Assembly (NCBI GenBank): GCA_964495785.1
Contig: CAZBXL010000006.1
Location: forward strand, 18,292-82,291
DNA: 64,000 bases
DNA from: RFSX01 sp964495785
Lineage (GTDB): Bacteria; Bacteroidota; Bacteroidia; Chitinophagales; Saprospiraceae
Direction of reading: 5' to 3'
Part shown: positions 18,796 to 28,310 of the stretch, one piece after another
Layout: every line of letters starts with the position of its first letter
How positions within the stretch are numbered: the stretch's first letter is position 1
Program-made: the position numbers and the translations under genes
Notes under the pieces: model-generated
Database searches by the model: none
Seen by the model: only the letters and a program-made list of their open reading frames with translations
Told to the model about the DNA's origin: nothing

Positions 18796-19518
18796 ATGGG
18801 ACGAGCATTTGAATATAGAAAAGCGACAAAATTTGCACGCTGGGATAAGATGGCTAAACAATTCTCCAAAGCGAGTAAGCACATCACAATGGCCGTAAAA
18901 TCTGGTGGTGCAGATCCTGATACCAATATCGTACTTAGGCGAGCAATACAGAACGCCAAGGCTGTACAAATGCCAAAAGACAAGATCGAGAACGCTATCA
19001 AAAAAGCAACCGATAAAGACACAAGTAATTACGATGAAGCTGTATTCGAAGGTATGGCTCCACATGGTGTAGCCGTCGTCGTAGAAGCAACCACTGATAA
19101 TAACCAAAGAACTGTAGCCAATGTAAGATCATACTTCAGAAAAAAGGGTGGTTCATTAGGCACACAGGGGATGCATGATTTTTTATTTGATCGCAAAGGC
19201 GTGTTTTATATTCTCAAAGAACATATCACTGATGCTGAAGAAGCAGAACTTGAGCTTATAGACTATGGCTTAGAAAAAATAGAAGAAGATACCGTAGAGG
19301 ACAAAGACATGTACAAGATATACGTTAGCTTCGAAGATTTTGGAAAGATGCAAGATGCTCTTGAAGAACAAAATATGAAAGTAGAAAAATCAGAGCTGGA
19401 AAGAATCCCGACCATAACCAAAGAGTTAACTGATGAGCAAGTCGATGAGGTCTTAGAATTAGTAGACTTAATGGAACAAGATGATGACGTCAGTAATGTC
19501 TTTGTTAATCTGGCATAA
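18796..19518 (+). CDS. YebC/PmpR family DNA-binding or translation regulator
   Basis: A 240-aa member of the YebC family. The N-terminus (MGRAFEYRKATKFARWDKM) carries the conserved aromatic and basic residues, followed by SKASKHITMAVKSGGADPDTN-like helices, the PKDKIENAIKKA segment and the FEGMAPHGVAVVVEATTDN core. Members act as transcription regulators or, as shown more recently for some, help ribosomes through difficult sequences. The N-terminus (GRAFEYRKA instead of AGHSKW) is the variant seen in Bacteroidota. It ends 29 bases before assembly gap 2. Complete. Confidence 0.88.
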   Translation: MGRAFEYRKATKFARWDKMAKQFSKASKHITMAVKSGGADPDTNIVLRRAIQNAKAVQMPKDKIENAIKKATDKDTSNYDEAVFEGMAPHGVAVVVEATTDNNQRTVANVRSYFRKKGGSLGTQGMHDFLFDRKGVFYILKEHITDAEEAELELIDYGLEKIEEDTVEDKDMYKIYVSFEDFGKMQDALEEQNMKVEKSELERIPTITKELTDEQVDEVLELVDLMEQDDDVSNVFVNLA

Positions 19519-19547
19519 GAACAATGCAAGGCAAGGGAACAGGTTCC

Positions 19548-19647
19548 NNNNNNNNNNNNNNNNNNNNNNNNNNNNNNNNNNNNNNNNNNNNNNNNNNNNN
19601 NNNNNNNNNNNNNNNNNNNNNNNNNNNNNNNNNNNNNNNNNNNNNNN
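19548..19647. other. assembly gap 2 (100 N)
   Basis: Exactly 100 N between the convergent ends of the YebC-family gene and rpoN. The sequence just before it (GCAAGGCAAGGGAACAGG) is unusually purine-rich and contains a short AAGG repeat. The true size is unknown. Confidence 0.95.
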
Positions 19648-19673
19648 TCCAATTATATTTATAATCTTGTAGT

Positions 19674-21161
19674 CTATAGTTGTTTTCTAAGCCTCGCTAC
19701 AGGAATACCTAACTGCTCTCTATATTTAGCAACAGTTCTTCTTGCTATTTTATAACCTTTATTCTGCAGTGATTCTTTTAACTTCTCATCAGATTCTGGT
19801 TTTTTCTTATTCTCATTAGCAACGATATCTTTCAAGATATTTTTGACCTCGAGAGTAGAGACCTCCGTCCCATCCTGAGTCGTTATAGACTCTGAGAAGA
19901 AATCCTTAAGTCGTCTTGTACCAAATTCTGTTTGTACGAATTTACTGTTGGCCACTCTTGATATAGTAGAGATATCTAAGCCTGTAATTTCTGATATGTC
20001 TTTCAATATCATCGGTCTGATCGTTCTCTCATCACCAGTAGTAAAGTAAGAGTATTGAAACTGCATGATAGCATACATCGTATTATGTAATGTCTCTTGC
20101 CTCTGCTTTATCGCATCAATGAACCACTTAGCACTATCTATTTTTTGCTTAATGAACATGACCGCTTCTTTTTCCTTTCTCTCAGCTCGACGGCCCTTAG
20201 TAGTGTCCTGAAAAGACTTCAACATATCAAGATAGTGATCATTGATTCTTAAGTCAGGAGCATTTTTACTATTAAGCATTAAGTCTAATTCTCCATCTCT
20301 ATTATTGATAATAAAATCAGGAACAATATATTGATTACCCTGCATAGAAGCGTGAGAAAATCCACTGGCTGGCTTTGGATTTAATTTCAATATTTCTTCC
20401 ATGGCATCTCTTAGTTCAGATTCTGATAAGAAGAGATTTTTTTGCAACTTTTGAAAGTGCTTTTTTGTAAACTGATCAAAATGATTCTCTAATATCTTAA
20501 GAGCAACCATCTTTGGTTTTTTATTTAAGTCTGGTTCCTTTTCTATTTTGTCTAATATCTGAAGAATAAGACACTCTTGCAGATTTCTTGCTCCTACACC
20601 TGATGGGTCAAACTTCTGTACATGTCCTAAGACATCTATAATTTCTTGTTCTGTAGCCTCAATGTTTTGCGTAAATAGCAAGTCATCTATAATAGCAACA
20701 GGCTCTCTTCTGAGATAACCATCGATGTCAATGCTACCTATTATTTGTTCGGCTATTGCAAGTTCTTTTTCAGAATCTAAGTCTAACATACCCAGCTGAT
20801 TTTCCAGATAGTCATGAAACGAATGTTCCAAGGCTATAGGAATAGTCTTCTCTTCTATGTCTTGAATAGATTCACTTTTGACTTTATAAGAAGTAGGATC
20901 GTCCTCTATATATTCTGTGATGTAATCATCTAACTCAAAGTCATCCGTTTTTTGCTCCTCTTCTCCTTCTTCCGCGTTGTCTAGGTCGTATACCTCAGAG
21001 GAATCAGTATCTTCACTTTCGTCAAGTGCTGGATTAGTTTCAAGTTCTTCTTGTATTCTTTGTTCTAATGTAGCTGTAGGAATCTGTAATAACTTCATGA
21101 GCTGTATCTGTTGAGGAGACAGCTTTTGGGTCATTTTCTGACTTAAATTTTGTCGAAGCAT
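19674..21161 (-). CDS. rpoN: RNA polymerase sigma-54 factor
   Basis: Sigma-54, the alternative factor that needs an ATP-driven enhancer-binding activator. The 495-aa protein has the Gln/Leu-rich activator-interacting N-terminus (SQKMTQKLSPQQIQLMKLLQ), an acidic region II (about 48-85), the core-binding domain, the helix-turn-helix (ISEITGLDISTISRVANSKF) and the RpoN box ARRTVAKYRE near residues 474-483, followed by the basic RLRKQL end. All parts are present. No enhancer-binding protein is encoded in the window. Confidence 0.95.
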   Translation of the reverse strand: MLRQNLSQKMTQKLSPQQIQLMKLLQIPTATLEQRIQEELETNPALDESEDTDSSEVYDLDNAEEGEEEQKTDDFELDDYITEYIEDDPTSYKVKSESIQDIEEKTIPIALEHSFHDYLENQLGMLDLDSEKELAIAEQIIGSIDIDGYLRREPVAIIDDLLFTQNIEATEQEIIDVLGHVQKFDPSGVGARNLQECLILQILDKIEKEPDLNKKPKMVALKILENHFDQFTKKHFQKLQKNLFLSESELRDAMEEILKLNPKPASGFSHASMQGNQYIVPDFIINNRDGELDLMLNSKNAPDLRINDHYLDMLKSFQDTTKGRRAERKEKEAVMFIKQKIDSAKWFIDAIKQRQETLHNTMYAIMQFQYSYFTTGDERTIRPMILKDISEITGLDISTISRVANSKFVQTEFGTRRLKDFFSESITTQDGTEVSTLEVKNILKDIVANENKKKPESDEKLKESLQNKGYKIARRTVAKYREQLGIPVARLRKQL

Positions 21162-21327
21162 ATTGAGTTATTCTTTAAAATTAACAATGAATTCGGTTAA
21201 TGCGTTCGCATCTTTGGTTATATTACTATAAACTAAATACAAGAACAATGCCAAATATTAAAAAAAATATTAATATATAATAATCTTTAAATCAATTTAG
21301 AATATATTAGCAAATAATATAATATGT

Positions 21328-23100
21328 ATGATAAAGCAGAGAATTGAATTATTAAGAAGTTATATGAAAATGCATGGTCTCGCTGCGTGCATTATTCCAT
21401 CTTCAGACCCACATCAATCGGAATATGTCGCTACACACTGGGAAAGTAGAGAATGGATATCAGGCTTTACAGGATCTTCAGGTCTGATAATCATTACACA
21501 ACATGATGCAGGATTATGGACGGATTCTCGATATTTTATTCAAGCTGAAGAAGAACTTAAGGACACAGGTATAGAATTGCATAAAGTGATCAAAAGATCA
21601 GAGCCGTCACATCTTTATTGGCTGAGAGATCAGCTTACAGAAGGAGAGACTATTGCTATTGATGGACGTCTTTTTTCTAAAGCCCAGCATCAACAGATGT
21701 TCAATATCATCTCAGACAAGAATATTAAAATCGAATCAAGAGAAGACTTTATATCAGAAATCTGGAAAGATAGACCTGCCTTACCAGTGTCCCAAGCATT
21801 TGAGCATGATATAAAATATGCGGGTCTATCTAGAGCTGATAAAATAAAGCAAGTAAGAGAAGCTATGATCACAGAAAACGCTGACTACCTATTAGTCAGT
21901 AAGTTAGATAGTATCGCTTGGACTCTTAATCTAAGAGGTTCTGATATCAGACTTAATCCAGTAATTATCTCTTACCTCGTCATCGCTAAAGAAAAGACTT
22001 ATCTATTTATAGATCGTGATAAGTTGACTCCTGATATTATTAAAGGACTTAAAGAGGATAAAATCATAATTGAAGACTACAATTCCATTGATACTTTTCT
22101 CAATAAGATAGATAGTCAGTCATCCATTCTTATTAATAAATACAGCACAAGCATAAGCCACTATCAAAAATTAAATTGTGAAATAATCGAACTTAAGAAT
22201 CCGATTATTCAGAAGCTTAAGGGGATCAAAAATGATACAGAATGTGATAATTACAGACGATGTTTGATAAAAGATGGTGTCGCATTAACTCATGCATTTA
22301 AGTGGTTAGAAGAAGAGATTCAGCAAAGATCTGTATCAGAATATGAATATGCTAAGAAGATTGCCCACTGTCGAAGTCAGCAAGATCTGTATCATGATGA
22401 AAGTTTTGATGCTATCGTTGGGTATAAAGGTAATGGTGCCATAGTCCATTACAAGCCCTCTGAAGATGAGAGTGCTCTCATCACTAATGAAGGTCCTCTT
22501 CTTGTAGACTCAGGTGGACAATATCATGATGGTACAACAGATATTACACGTACATTATACTTTGGTACACCATCCGAGGACTTTAAAGAAGCTTATACTA
22601 ATGTGCTCAAGGGTATGATAGGACTCAGCAGAGCTCGATTTCCTAAAGGTACGACTGGAGCTCAGATAGATGTATTTGCACGCCAGCATTTATGGTCTTC
22701 AGGTCAGAATTACCTTCATGGTACAGGGCACGGTGTAGGATTTTTTCTTAATGTGCATGAAGGGCCGCAAGGATTCTCTTCTGGAACCACAGTACAGGCA
22801 CAGACTCCCATCGTACCAGGTATGGTGACGTCTAATGAGCCCGGATACTATCTTGAGGACCACTTCGGTATAAGAATAGAAAATCTCATTCTCTGTGTAG
22901 AGTCTCAATATGAAGATTATTACGAATTCGAGACCATCACGTACTTCCCTATCGATTCAAAAGCTATAATAAGCAATAAGATGACAAGGGCAGAGATAGA
23001 TTGGATCAATGACTACAATCAAATCGTCTATGATAAGCTGAGCCCGCATTTAGATGCAGAGGCACAAAATTGGTTAGCCCAAAAGTGCAAAAGCATATAA
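21328..23100 (+). CDS. Xaa-Pro aminopeptidase (M24B)
   Basis: A cytosolic metallopeptidase of 590 aa that removes an N-terminal residue preceding proline. It has the three-domain layout of aminopeptidase P1: two creatinase-like N-terminal domains (about 1-150 and 160-300) and a pita-bread M24 catalytic domain (about 310-535). The metal ligands are visible in DSGGQYHDGTTDITRT (two Asp), HGTGHGVGFFLNVHE (His), TSNEPGYY (Glu) and RIENL (Glu), then a C-terminal tail. No signal peptide. The ATG at 21328 gives MIKQRIELLR, normal for the family. Confidence 0.92.
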   Translation: MIKQRIELLRSYMKMHGLAACIIPSSDPHQSEYVATHWESREWISGFTGSSGLIIITQHDAGLWTDSRYFIQAEEELKDTGIELHKVIKRSEPSHLYWLRDQLTEGETIAIDGRLFSKAQHQQMFNIISDKNIKIESREDFISEIWKDRPALPVSQAFEHDIKYAGLSRADKIKQVREAMITENADYLLVSKLDSIAWTLNLRGSDIRLNPVIISYLVIAKEKTYLFIDRDKLTPDIIKGLKEDKIIIEDYNSIDTFLNKIDSQSSILINKYSTSISHYQKLNCEIIELKNPIIQKLKGIKNDTECDNYRRCLIKDGVALTHAFKWLEEEIQQRSVSEYEYAKKIAHCRSQQDLYHDESFDAIVGYKGNGAIVHYKPSEDESALITNEGPLLVDSGGQYHDGTTDITRTLYFGTPSEDFKEAYTNVLKGMIGLSRARFPKGTTGAQIDVFARQHLWSSGQNYLHGTGHGVGFFLNVHEGPQGFSSGTTVQAQTPIVPGMVTSNEPGYYLEDHFGIRIENLILCVESQYEDYYEFETITYFPIDSKAIISNKMTRAEIDWINDYNQIVYDKLSPHLDAEAQNWLAQKCKSI

Positions 23101-23250
23101 CTGGAATCTCGACTCAATGGTCATGGAGTCAGTATTGACTGCTGTCAAACTTAAAAAAACGGAATAAAACTAAATACGACTCATTAAAGTTTAAATGGTA
23201 TTATAATTTTTTCTGTTTCTTTGTACCATAATAGAAAAACACACAAAATT

Positions 23251-23379
23251 ATGTCAACAGGTAATCCAGAGAATTGGGGAAGAAAAGGTTCAGCTATAGG
23301 TAAGTTTTTAGTTGCCTTGTTTCTATTTTTCTTTTTACTCATATGGGTATATAAGAAAAATCAGCACGGACTTAACTAA
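23251..23379 (+). CDS. small single-pass membrane protein (42 aa)
   Basis: An ATG-started frame of 42 codons ending TAA at 23377-23379. The product has a polar N-terminus (MSTGNPENWGRKGSA), one strongly hydrophobic helix (about 17-34, KFLVALFLFFFLLIWVY) and a short basic tail (KKNQHGLN). The composition is gene-like, and the N-in, positive-flanked helix is convincing, but I recognise no family. It is isolated between the aminopeptidase gene and the convergent PfkB kinase gene. Confidence 0.5.
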   Translation: MSTGNPENWGRKGSAIGKFLVALFLFFFLLIWVYKKNQHGLN

Positions 23380-23417
23380 ATAGCATTGTCAGAATTAAGT
23401 CCCTATAGACTTATATT

Positions 23418-24329
23418 TTATATTGTGAATTGGCTCATATTCACAAATTGTGCAACTCTATTGCTGATATCATCCTGAGTTAAATTTTTCATTCTTTCTA
23501 AGCTAAACTCTTCTACACAGAATGAAGCCATAGCCGATCCGTATATGATCCCTGTCTTCAGTGTCTCATAGTTAAGTTCTCCTGTCTTAGCTAAATATCC
23601 CATAAATCCTCCAGCAAAAGTATCTCCTGCACCAGTAGGATCTTTGACAACAGCAAGCGGTAATGCTGGAGCAAAAAACATTTTCCCTTCATGGAATAAT
23701 AAAGCACCATGTTCTCCCTTCTTAATGATAAGGTACTCAGGGCCCATTGTATGTATCTTCTTAGCCGCATTAACTAATGAATACTCTCCTGACAACTGGC
23801 GAGCTTCTTCATCATTAATAGTCAGGATATTAACTTTACTGATAGCCACTTTCAATCTGTCCATTGCGATATCCATCCAAAAATTCATGGTATCTAATGC
23901 AACGACTTTTGGATTATTGAGTTGTTCTACAACACGGATCTGGATATCAGGAGTTAGATTACCTAACATGACATACTCACTATCTTTATAACTATCTGGT
24001 AGTTCTGGATCAAAGTCATCTAATACATTTAGATCAGTAGCCAATGTATCTCTCTGGTTCATATTATCATGATACTTCCCCGACCAGAAAAAAGTCTTAC
24101 CATCAGCGACAACTTTAAGACCTTCCATACTAACACCTCGAGCTTCGAGTTGCTTGATTTCATCAGTAGGAAAATCATTACCAACAATAGATGTTAGTCT
24201 AATATCATTTGTAAAATATGATGCAGCCCATGATATATATGTGCAAGCCCCACCTATGACTTTATCTACTTTGCCAAATGGTGTTTCTATACTATCAAAT
24301 GCAACTGTACCTACTGTGAGAAGACTCAT
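23418..24329 (-). CDS. PfkB-family carbohydrate/nucleoside kinase
   Basis: A ribokinase-fold kinase (303 aa from ATG 24329). It shows the N-terminal PfkB pattern (GGACTYISWAASYF), SGKYHDNMNQRDTLATDLN, LTINDEEARQL and the catalytic signature DPTGAGDTFAGGF with the base Asp. Substrate could be a sugar, adenosine or another nucleoside. A TTG eight codons further upstream was not chosen, because a perfect TAnnTTTG promoter box covers it, placing the transcript start downstream. It is followed on the same strand by bioY after a non-coding gap of about 140 bases on the upstream side. Confidence 0.85.
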   Translation of the reverse strand: MSLLTVGTVAFDSIETPFGKVDKVIGGACTYISWAASYFTNDIRLTSIVGNDFPTDEIKQLEARGVSMEGLKVVADGKTFFWSGKYHDNMNQRDTLATDLNVLDDFDPELPDSYKDSEYVMLGNLTPDIQIRVVEQLNNPKVVALDTMNFWMDIAMDRLKVAISKVNILTINDEEARQLSGEYSLVNAAKKIHTMGPEYLIIKKGEHGALLFHEGKMFFAPALPLAVVKDPTGAGDTFAGGFMGYLAKTGELNYETLKTGIIYGSAMASFCVEEFSLERMKNLTQDDISNRVAQFVNMSQFTI

Positions 24330-24350
24330 ATTATAATTTTTTTTGCGTCG

Positions 24351-24358
24351 CAAAAGTA
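24351..24358 (-). promoter_or_regulatory. -7 box TACTTTTG for the PfkB kinase gene
   Basis: On the minus strand, 24358-24351 reads TACTTTTG, an exact match to the Bacteroidota -7 consensus, 22 bases before the ATG at 24329. An 11-base palindrome, TTGCGTCGCAA, partly overlaps and follows it (24344-24354). There is no clear TTTG at -33. The box argues for the ATG start and against the upstream TTG. Confidence 0.5.
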
Positions 24359-24470
24359 GCTAATTAATATATATCTAATCTATCTAAATGGATATTGTGT
24401 TGTGAGAAAGCCAGAGGTCGACGAGCCTACCGTTATGAAAACTACTAAAGAACAGAAGTACAGAACTCTA

Positions 24471-24998
24471 TCAATGTAAGTTAGGCGATACTACTTTTTG
24501 TATTACCCAAACACAGAGTCCCGCTATACAAGCCTTTACTATTCCCATTTTCCAAAATGGAATCAGTCCATATTCTATAGCTTTAGCTGCATCCAACTTG
24601 ACTGTTAGTTGTAACAAACCAAAAGCAAACAAAATAACTGTAGAGACGATCATCAATATGACGAGAGACATTAATTTACCTCTATCAATTTTCTCTACTA
24701 TAAAAGATATGAAAGTTCCTGCGAATACAAAACCAAAAAGAAATCCACCACTAGCCCCCAGCAGTTTACTATACCCAGAGCTACCATCTGCAAAAACCGG
24801 GGCTCCTACAGCGCCAAGTATTAAATAACTAAGGAGACATAATAAAGACTCCTTGGGACTTAAAAATGCAGCAACTACAAATACAGCAAGACTTTGTAAT
24901 GTGAATGGTATTCCTGTGTCAGTAACTGGTATTGTAAAACTTGCGTAAGCTGATGCAATAATTATTATTAATCCTATAAAAATTTTATAGAAGTTCAT
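24471..24998 (-). CDS. bioY: biotin transporter BioY
   Basis: The substrate-binding membrane component (S component) of a biotin ECF transporter, 175 aa with about six hydrophobic helices. Family marks are VTDTGIPFTLQSLAV near residue 26, the LGAVGAPVFADG segment (near 62) and LLGASGGFLFGF (near 82). BioY can take up biotin alone or with the EcfT/EcfA energising module; no such module and no bio genes are present in this window, so this is a solitary BioY. Start ATG, normal length. Confidence 0.88.
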   Translation of the reverse strand: MNFYKIFIGLIIIIASAYASFTIPVTDTGIPFTLQSLAVFVVAAFLSPKESLLCLLSYLILGAVGAPVFADGSSGYSKLLGASGGFLFGFVFAGTFISFIVEKIDRGKLMSLVILMIVSTVILFAFGLLQLTVKLDAAKAIEYGLIPFWKMGIVKACIAGLCVWVIQKVVSPNLH

Positions 24999-25079
24999 AT
25001 TTGATGACTATTTTGATCTGAACTTCAGATTACATAATTCCTAATAAATAAAATAAACTGGACCAAATACTGAGTGCTA

Positions 25080-27665
25080 TTACGGACTTACAAAATCACT
25101 AAAGGCAGACTTCAATCTTTGATCAGTTGTTGTGTTCACGATATTAGCAATAATCGATTTTAACTTATCTGATGCTTGATTTAAATCTGCATCGGTGCCT
25201 GTCTTATTTCTCTTATCTAATTCTATGGAGAAGTCTCTTATCATATTAGTGGCTGAGTATTTCTTAAAGTACATAGAAGACTCATCTGTAGCTAAGTTGC
25301 TAAGCGCTTGTGCAGACTCGAGCATCGCTTCTGGAGAAGCTTTCTTAGCAAGTTTTGAATAGTTGCCTGTGTAGCTAAAAAATTCAAACATGCCTACTTT
25401 GCTGATATTGTCATCAAAGAAAGCTAAGTACTTCTCATCTCCTGTCGAGGCATAGACATCTGCTATCGAAGAGATCATAGGTTCGTAATTACCTTTGAGC
25501 ATTCTATCTGCTATCTTAATGGCTTCTTCTTTATCATTACTTTTAATAATCTTGAATGCTTCATTTTTAACTTTATATGAAGCATCGGTTGTCATGAGTT
25601 TTTGAGCCACATCATAATCTTTAATTTTCTTTAGTGCAGAAGCTCGTATACCTGAATCTTCATCTGTCAGCGCCATTTGCTTTAGTAGATCCATATGTGC
25701 CTTAGAGTCTATCGCAGATAATCCTAAAGCTTTAATGTACTTAGAGTCATGGTTTGCAGCATCTAAGAATAGCTCATCATATTTTGCTTTGCCTTTCAGT
25801 TTCTTTAGCGCCTCCATCTTATCAACATACTCATCAGAGTACGTATACAAGTCGGCATATTCCTGATCTGTATATACTGTATTAATTACAGCAAGAAGAT
25901 CATGCGTACCATCTAACACTGCAACAGCAGGCATTTCTTCTCCTACAATATCGATTGTAATTTCTTGCTTACGTTCATCTATTGTATGAGCTATTGTTTC
26001 GACTTTTCCAGAAGGGTAATACAACCTGATATTAACTGGTAACTGAAATATGGCAGGGTTATCTTCTGGATCCTGTGTCTGTTCTATTGCAAAAAATACA
26101 GATTTAGATTCTGCATCTATATTGTAATCTACTGTAAGGATAGGATGCCCTTGATCAAAAAACCATTGATTAAAAAACCAGTTAAGGTCTTCTCCCATAG
26201 TATCTTCAAAAGCCAAACGTAACTCATGTGCCTCGACATCAGAATAGGCGTTGTCATTCAGGTAGTTCTTAAGTGCAGCAAAAAAAGCATCATCTCCTAC
26301 ATAGCTTCTCAGCATGTGTACAATCAGTCCTCCTTTACTGTAACTATGAGCGTCAAACATCTCCTCCTTATTACCGTACTCAAAGTCAATTAAGTCATGC
26401 GTGCCTTGCTGTCCTGCAGACATAAGGTAAGCGTTCATGTCTTGCAATCTTTTTCTGTCAGCTGCCTCTGGACCATATTTATGTTCTTGCCACATGACCT
26501 CGCTATATGTAGCAAAGCCCTCATTCAATGTCAGATTAGACCAACTCTCACATGTAACTAAATCGCCAAACCAGTGGTGAAACATCTCATGAGCAACAAT
26601 GTCATCATTATTACCATCGAGTAATTCATCTGTATGTTTTTGTACGAACTCTCCAAAGACAACAGCTCCTGTATTTTCCATCGCTCCAGATACATAATCT
26701 CTGCAGACGATCTGAGCATATTTATCCCATGGATATTTAAATCCTAACTTATCTGAAAAGAACTGAAGCATCTCCGGCGTATGTTCAAATATTTTCTCTG
26801 CATCTTTTTCGTAATCTTTCTCCACATAATACATCAGAGGAATATCTCCCCAAGAATCTTTAACCACAGCATACTCGCCTATACCTACCATAAATAAATA
26901 TGGTGCATGAGGTTTATCTTGCTTCCAGTAGTCTGTACGTGTACCGTTAGGGTTTTTATTTGAAGAAATCAATTTTCCATTTGACAGTGTTTCATATTTA
27001 TCATCTACTGTAATGTAGATTTCTTGGGTGCACCTTTCATTAGGTTTATCTATCGTAGGGAACCATCTCGAACTATTCTCAGTCTCTCCCTGCGTCCATA
27101 TCTGTTGCGGTTTATTGGGATCTGAATTATTAGGATTTATAAAAAACAAACCTTTATCTGATGTAATCGCAGCACTGCCAGAAGAAGGTCCTTCATTAGG
27201 TTTAGCTGTATAATCTATAATTATAGTATACTCTTCATCTTTGTTATATACCTTATCTAACTGTATCTCTAATTGCATCATGTCATAATCATACTCCAGC
27301 GACTTACCATTCAGTGTGATGCTATTGATATCGAATACTTTAGCATCTAATAAAAGTATGTCCGTGTCATAGAAGTAGGGCTTCAGCTTTAAAGTAGCCA
27401 CACCCAGCACATGTTGCTGAGCCCAGTCAAATGAGACTTCTAACTTGGTATGTAATAGATCATGCCTTCTTGTTGCAGACGCATTATACACGGGTCTCAT
27501 GTATGTAGGTAAGACATTAGGGTCATCCTTCTTAGCAGTGACGACCACTGTATCCAAGGTTCTCTCCTCCATAATCGGAGCCTCATATACGACGTCTTTG
27601 GTTGTCTTACATGATACTATGAGTAATACGAAAATTATAAATATTGATTTGTAAAAACTATCCAT
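25080..27665 (-). CDS. M1 family aminopeptidase lipoprotein
   Basis: An 861-aa zinc aminopeptidase anchored by a lipoprotein signal (lipobox LIVSC, Cys near 19). The catalytic domain has the substrate-binding GAMENTG (near 325) and the zinc site HEMFHHWFGD with the distal NEGFATY (near 358-385). A C-terminal alpha-solenoid of HEAT-like repeats follows (about 610-861). It should trim N-terminal residues from peptides at the envelope. Nineteen bases upstream on the same strand lies the end of a lipoprotein gene, so the two may be cotranscribed. Complete. Confidence 0.92.
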   Translation of the reverse strand: MDSFYKSIFIIFVLLIVSCKTTKDVVYEAPIMEERTLDTVVVTAKKDDPNVLPTYMRPVYNASATRRHDLLHTKLEVSFDWAQQHVLGVATLKLKPYFYDTDILLLDAKVFDINSITLNGKSLEYDYDMMQLEIQLDKVYNKDEEYTIIIDYTAKPNEGPSSGSAAITSDKGLFFINPNNSDPNKPQQIWTQGETENSSRWFPTIDKPNERCTQEIYITVDDKYETLSNGKLISSNKNPNGTRTDYWKQDKPHAPYLFMVGIGEYAVVKDSWGDIPLMYYVEKDYEKDAEKIFEHTPEMLQFFSDKLGFKYPWDKYAQIVCRDYVSGAMENTGAVVFGEFVQKHTDELLDGNNDDIVAHEMFHHWFGDLVTCESWSNLTLNEGFATYSEVMWQEHKYGPEAADRKRLQDMNAYLMSAGQQGTHDLIDFEYGNKEEMFDAHSYSKGGLIVHMLRSYVGDDAFFAALKNYLNDNAYSDVEAHELRLAFEDTMGEDLNWFFNQWFFDQGHPILTVDYNIDAESKSVFFAIEQTQDPEDNPAIFQLPVNIRLYYPSGKVETIAHTIDERKQEITIDIVGEEMPAVAVLDGTHDLLAVINTVYTDQEYADLYTYSDEYVDKMEALKKLKGKAKYDELFLDAANHDSKYIKALGLSAIDSKAHMDLLKQMALTDEDSGIRASALKKIKDYDVAQKLMTTDASYKVKNEAFKIIKSNDKEEAIKIADRMLKGNYEPMISSIADVYASTGDEKYLAFFDDNISKVGMFEFFSYTGNYSKLAKKASPEAMLESAQALSNLATDESSMYFKKYSATNMIRDFSIELDKRNKTGTDADLNQASDKLKSIIANIVNTTTDQRLKSAFSDFVSP

Positions 27666-27684
27666 TCTGTATGAATTATATTTT

Positions 27685-28245
27685 TTAGTAATTATTTTTC
27701 TTTGCTTTCTCTAATAGAATCTCAACTATCTCAGTCTGATTATACTCTCTGAACATCGTTCTCCTTTCATCCCAGCTTACATCTAAAAGATTGATCAGAT
27801 ACTCAAAAAACAAGTCTTCTGTGATGTCATTGAATACAAAAGCATCGTAGAAATAATTAAAGTTTTTTTCTAAAAGATCCTTATCATCTAAATATGTAAT
27901 GTGAGCTATAGGAATCACTGCCGATTTCTGTCCTACTTTCATAATGCTTGGATAACCATAAGTGTTTAGATATGCAGAAATTTTATCTGCTAAAACGAGG
28001 TCATCTGCTCTATTGTTAGATTTCAATTCTATGTATTCGTCAGAATTTCTGCCGTATGTATTCCATGCCTGGGTCTCTGACATACGATTATCTATATGCT
28101 TTTCAAATATAGCTTCTAAGTATTCCTTCTTGTCATCATTACTTTTTAATGCATTTACTGCCTTCGTAATGTTTTCCATTCTTGCTTGATCTTCACTTTT
28201 ACATGAGATCAAAAAAATAAGACTTATGAGGATACTGTATTTCAT
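27685..28245 (-). CDS. hypothetical lipoprotein (186 aa)
   Basis: An unrecognised envelope protein with a lipoprotein signal peptide (MKYSILISLIFLISCKSED; Cys at 15) and a helical, charged body with many Asp, Glu, Tyr and Asn. The end of the gene is 19 bases before the M1 aminopeptidase start, so the two probably share a transcript. It is insulated from the upstream PorE-like gene by a strong terminator. I see no catalytic motif. Confidence 0.7.
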   Translation of the reverse strand: MKYSILISLIFLISCKSEDQARMENITKAVNALKSNDDKKEYLEAIFEKHIDNRMSETQAWNTYGRNSDEYIELKSNNRADDLVLADKISAYLNTYGYPSIMKVGQKSAVIPIAHITYLDDKDLLEKNFNYFYDAFVFNDITEDLFFEYLINLLDVSWDERRTMFREYNQTEIVEILLEKAKKNNY

Positions 28246-28248
28246 AAA

Positions 28249-28286
28249 TTAAAAATAGCCAACTGAGAAATTTTCCGTTGGCTATT
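28249..28286 (-). terminator. intrinsic terminator of the porP/porE-like unit
   Basis: On the minus strand, a perfect ten-pair stem AATAGCCAAC (28286-28277) with GTTGGCTATT (28263-28254), loop of 13 bases, runs directly into TTTTTAATTT. It sits between the stop of the PorE-like gene and the start of the lipoprotein gene, and would end transcription of the type IX secretion pair. Confidence 0.8.
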
Positions 28287-28310
28287 ATATAGATATTGTT
28301 TTTCTTCTAA

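Noticed and set aside
24330..24353. TTG upstream of the PfkB kinase as start
   Set aside because: It overlaps a perfect TAnnTTTG box and adds residues not expected in the family; the ATG at 24329 is better.
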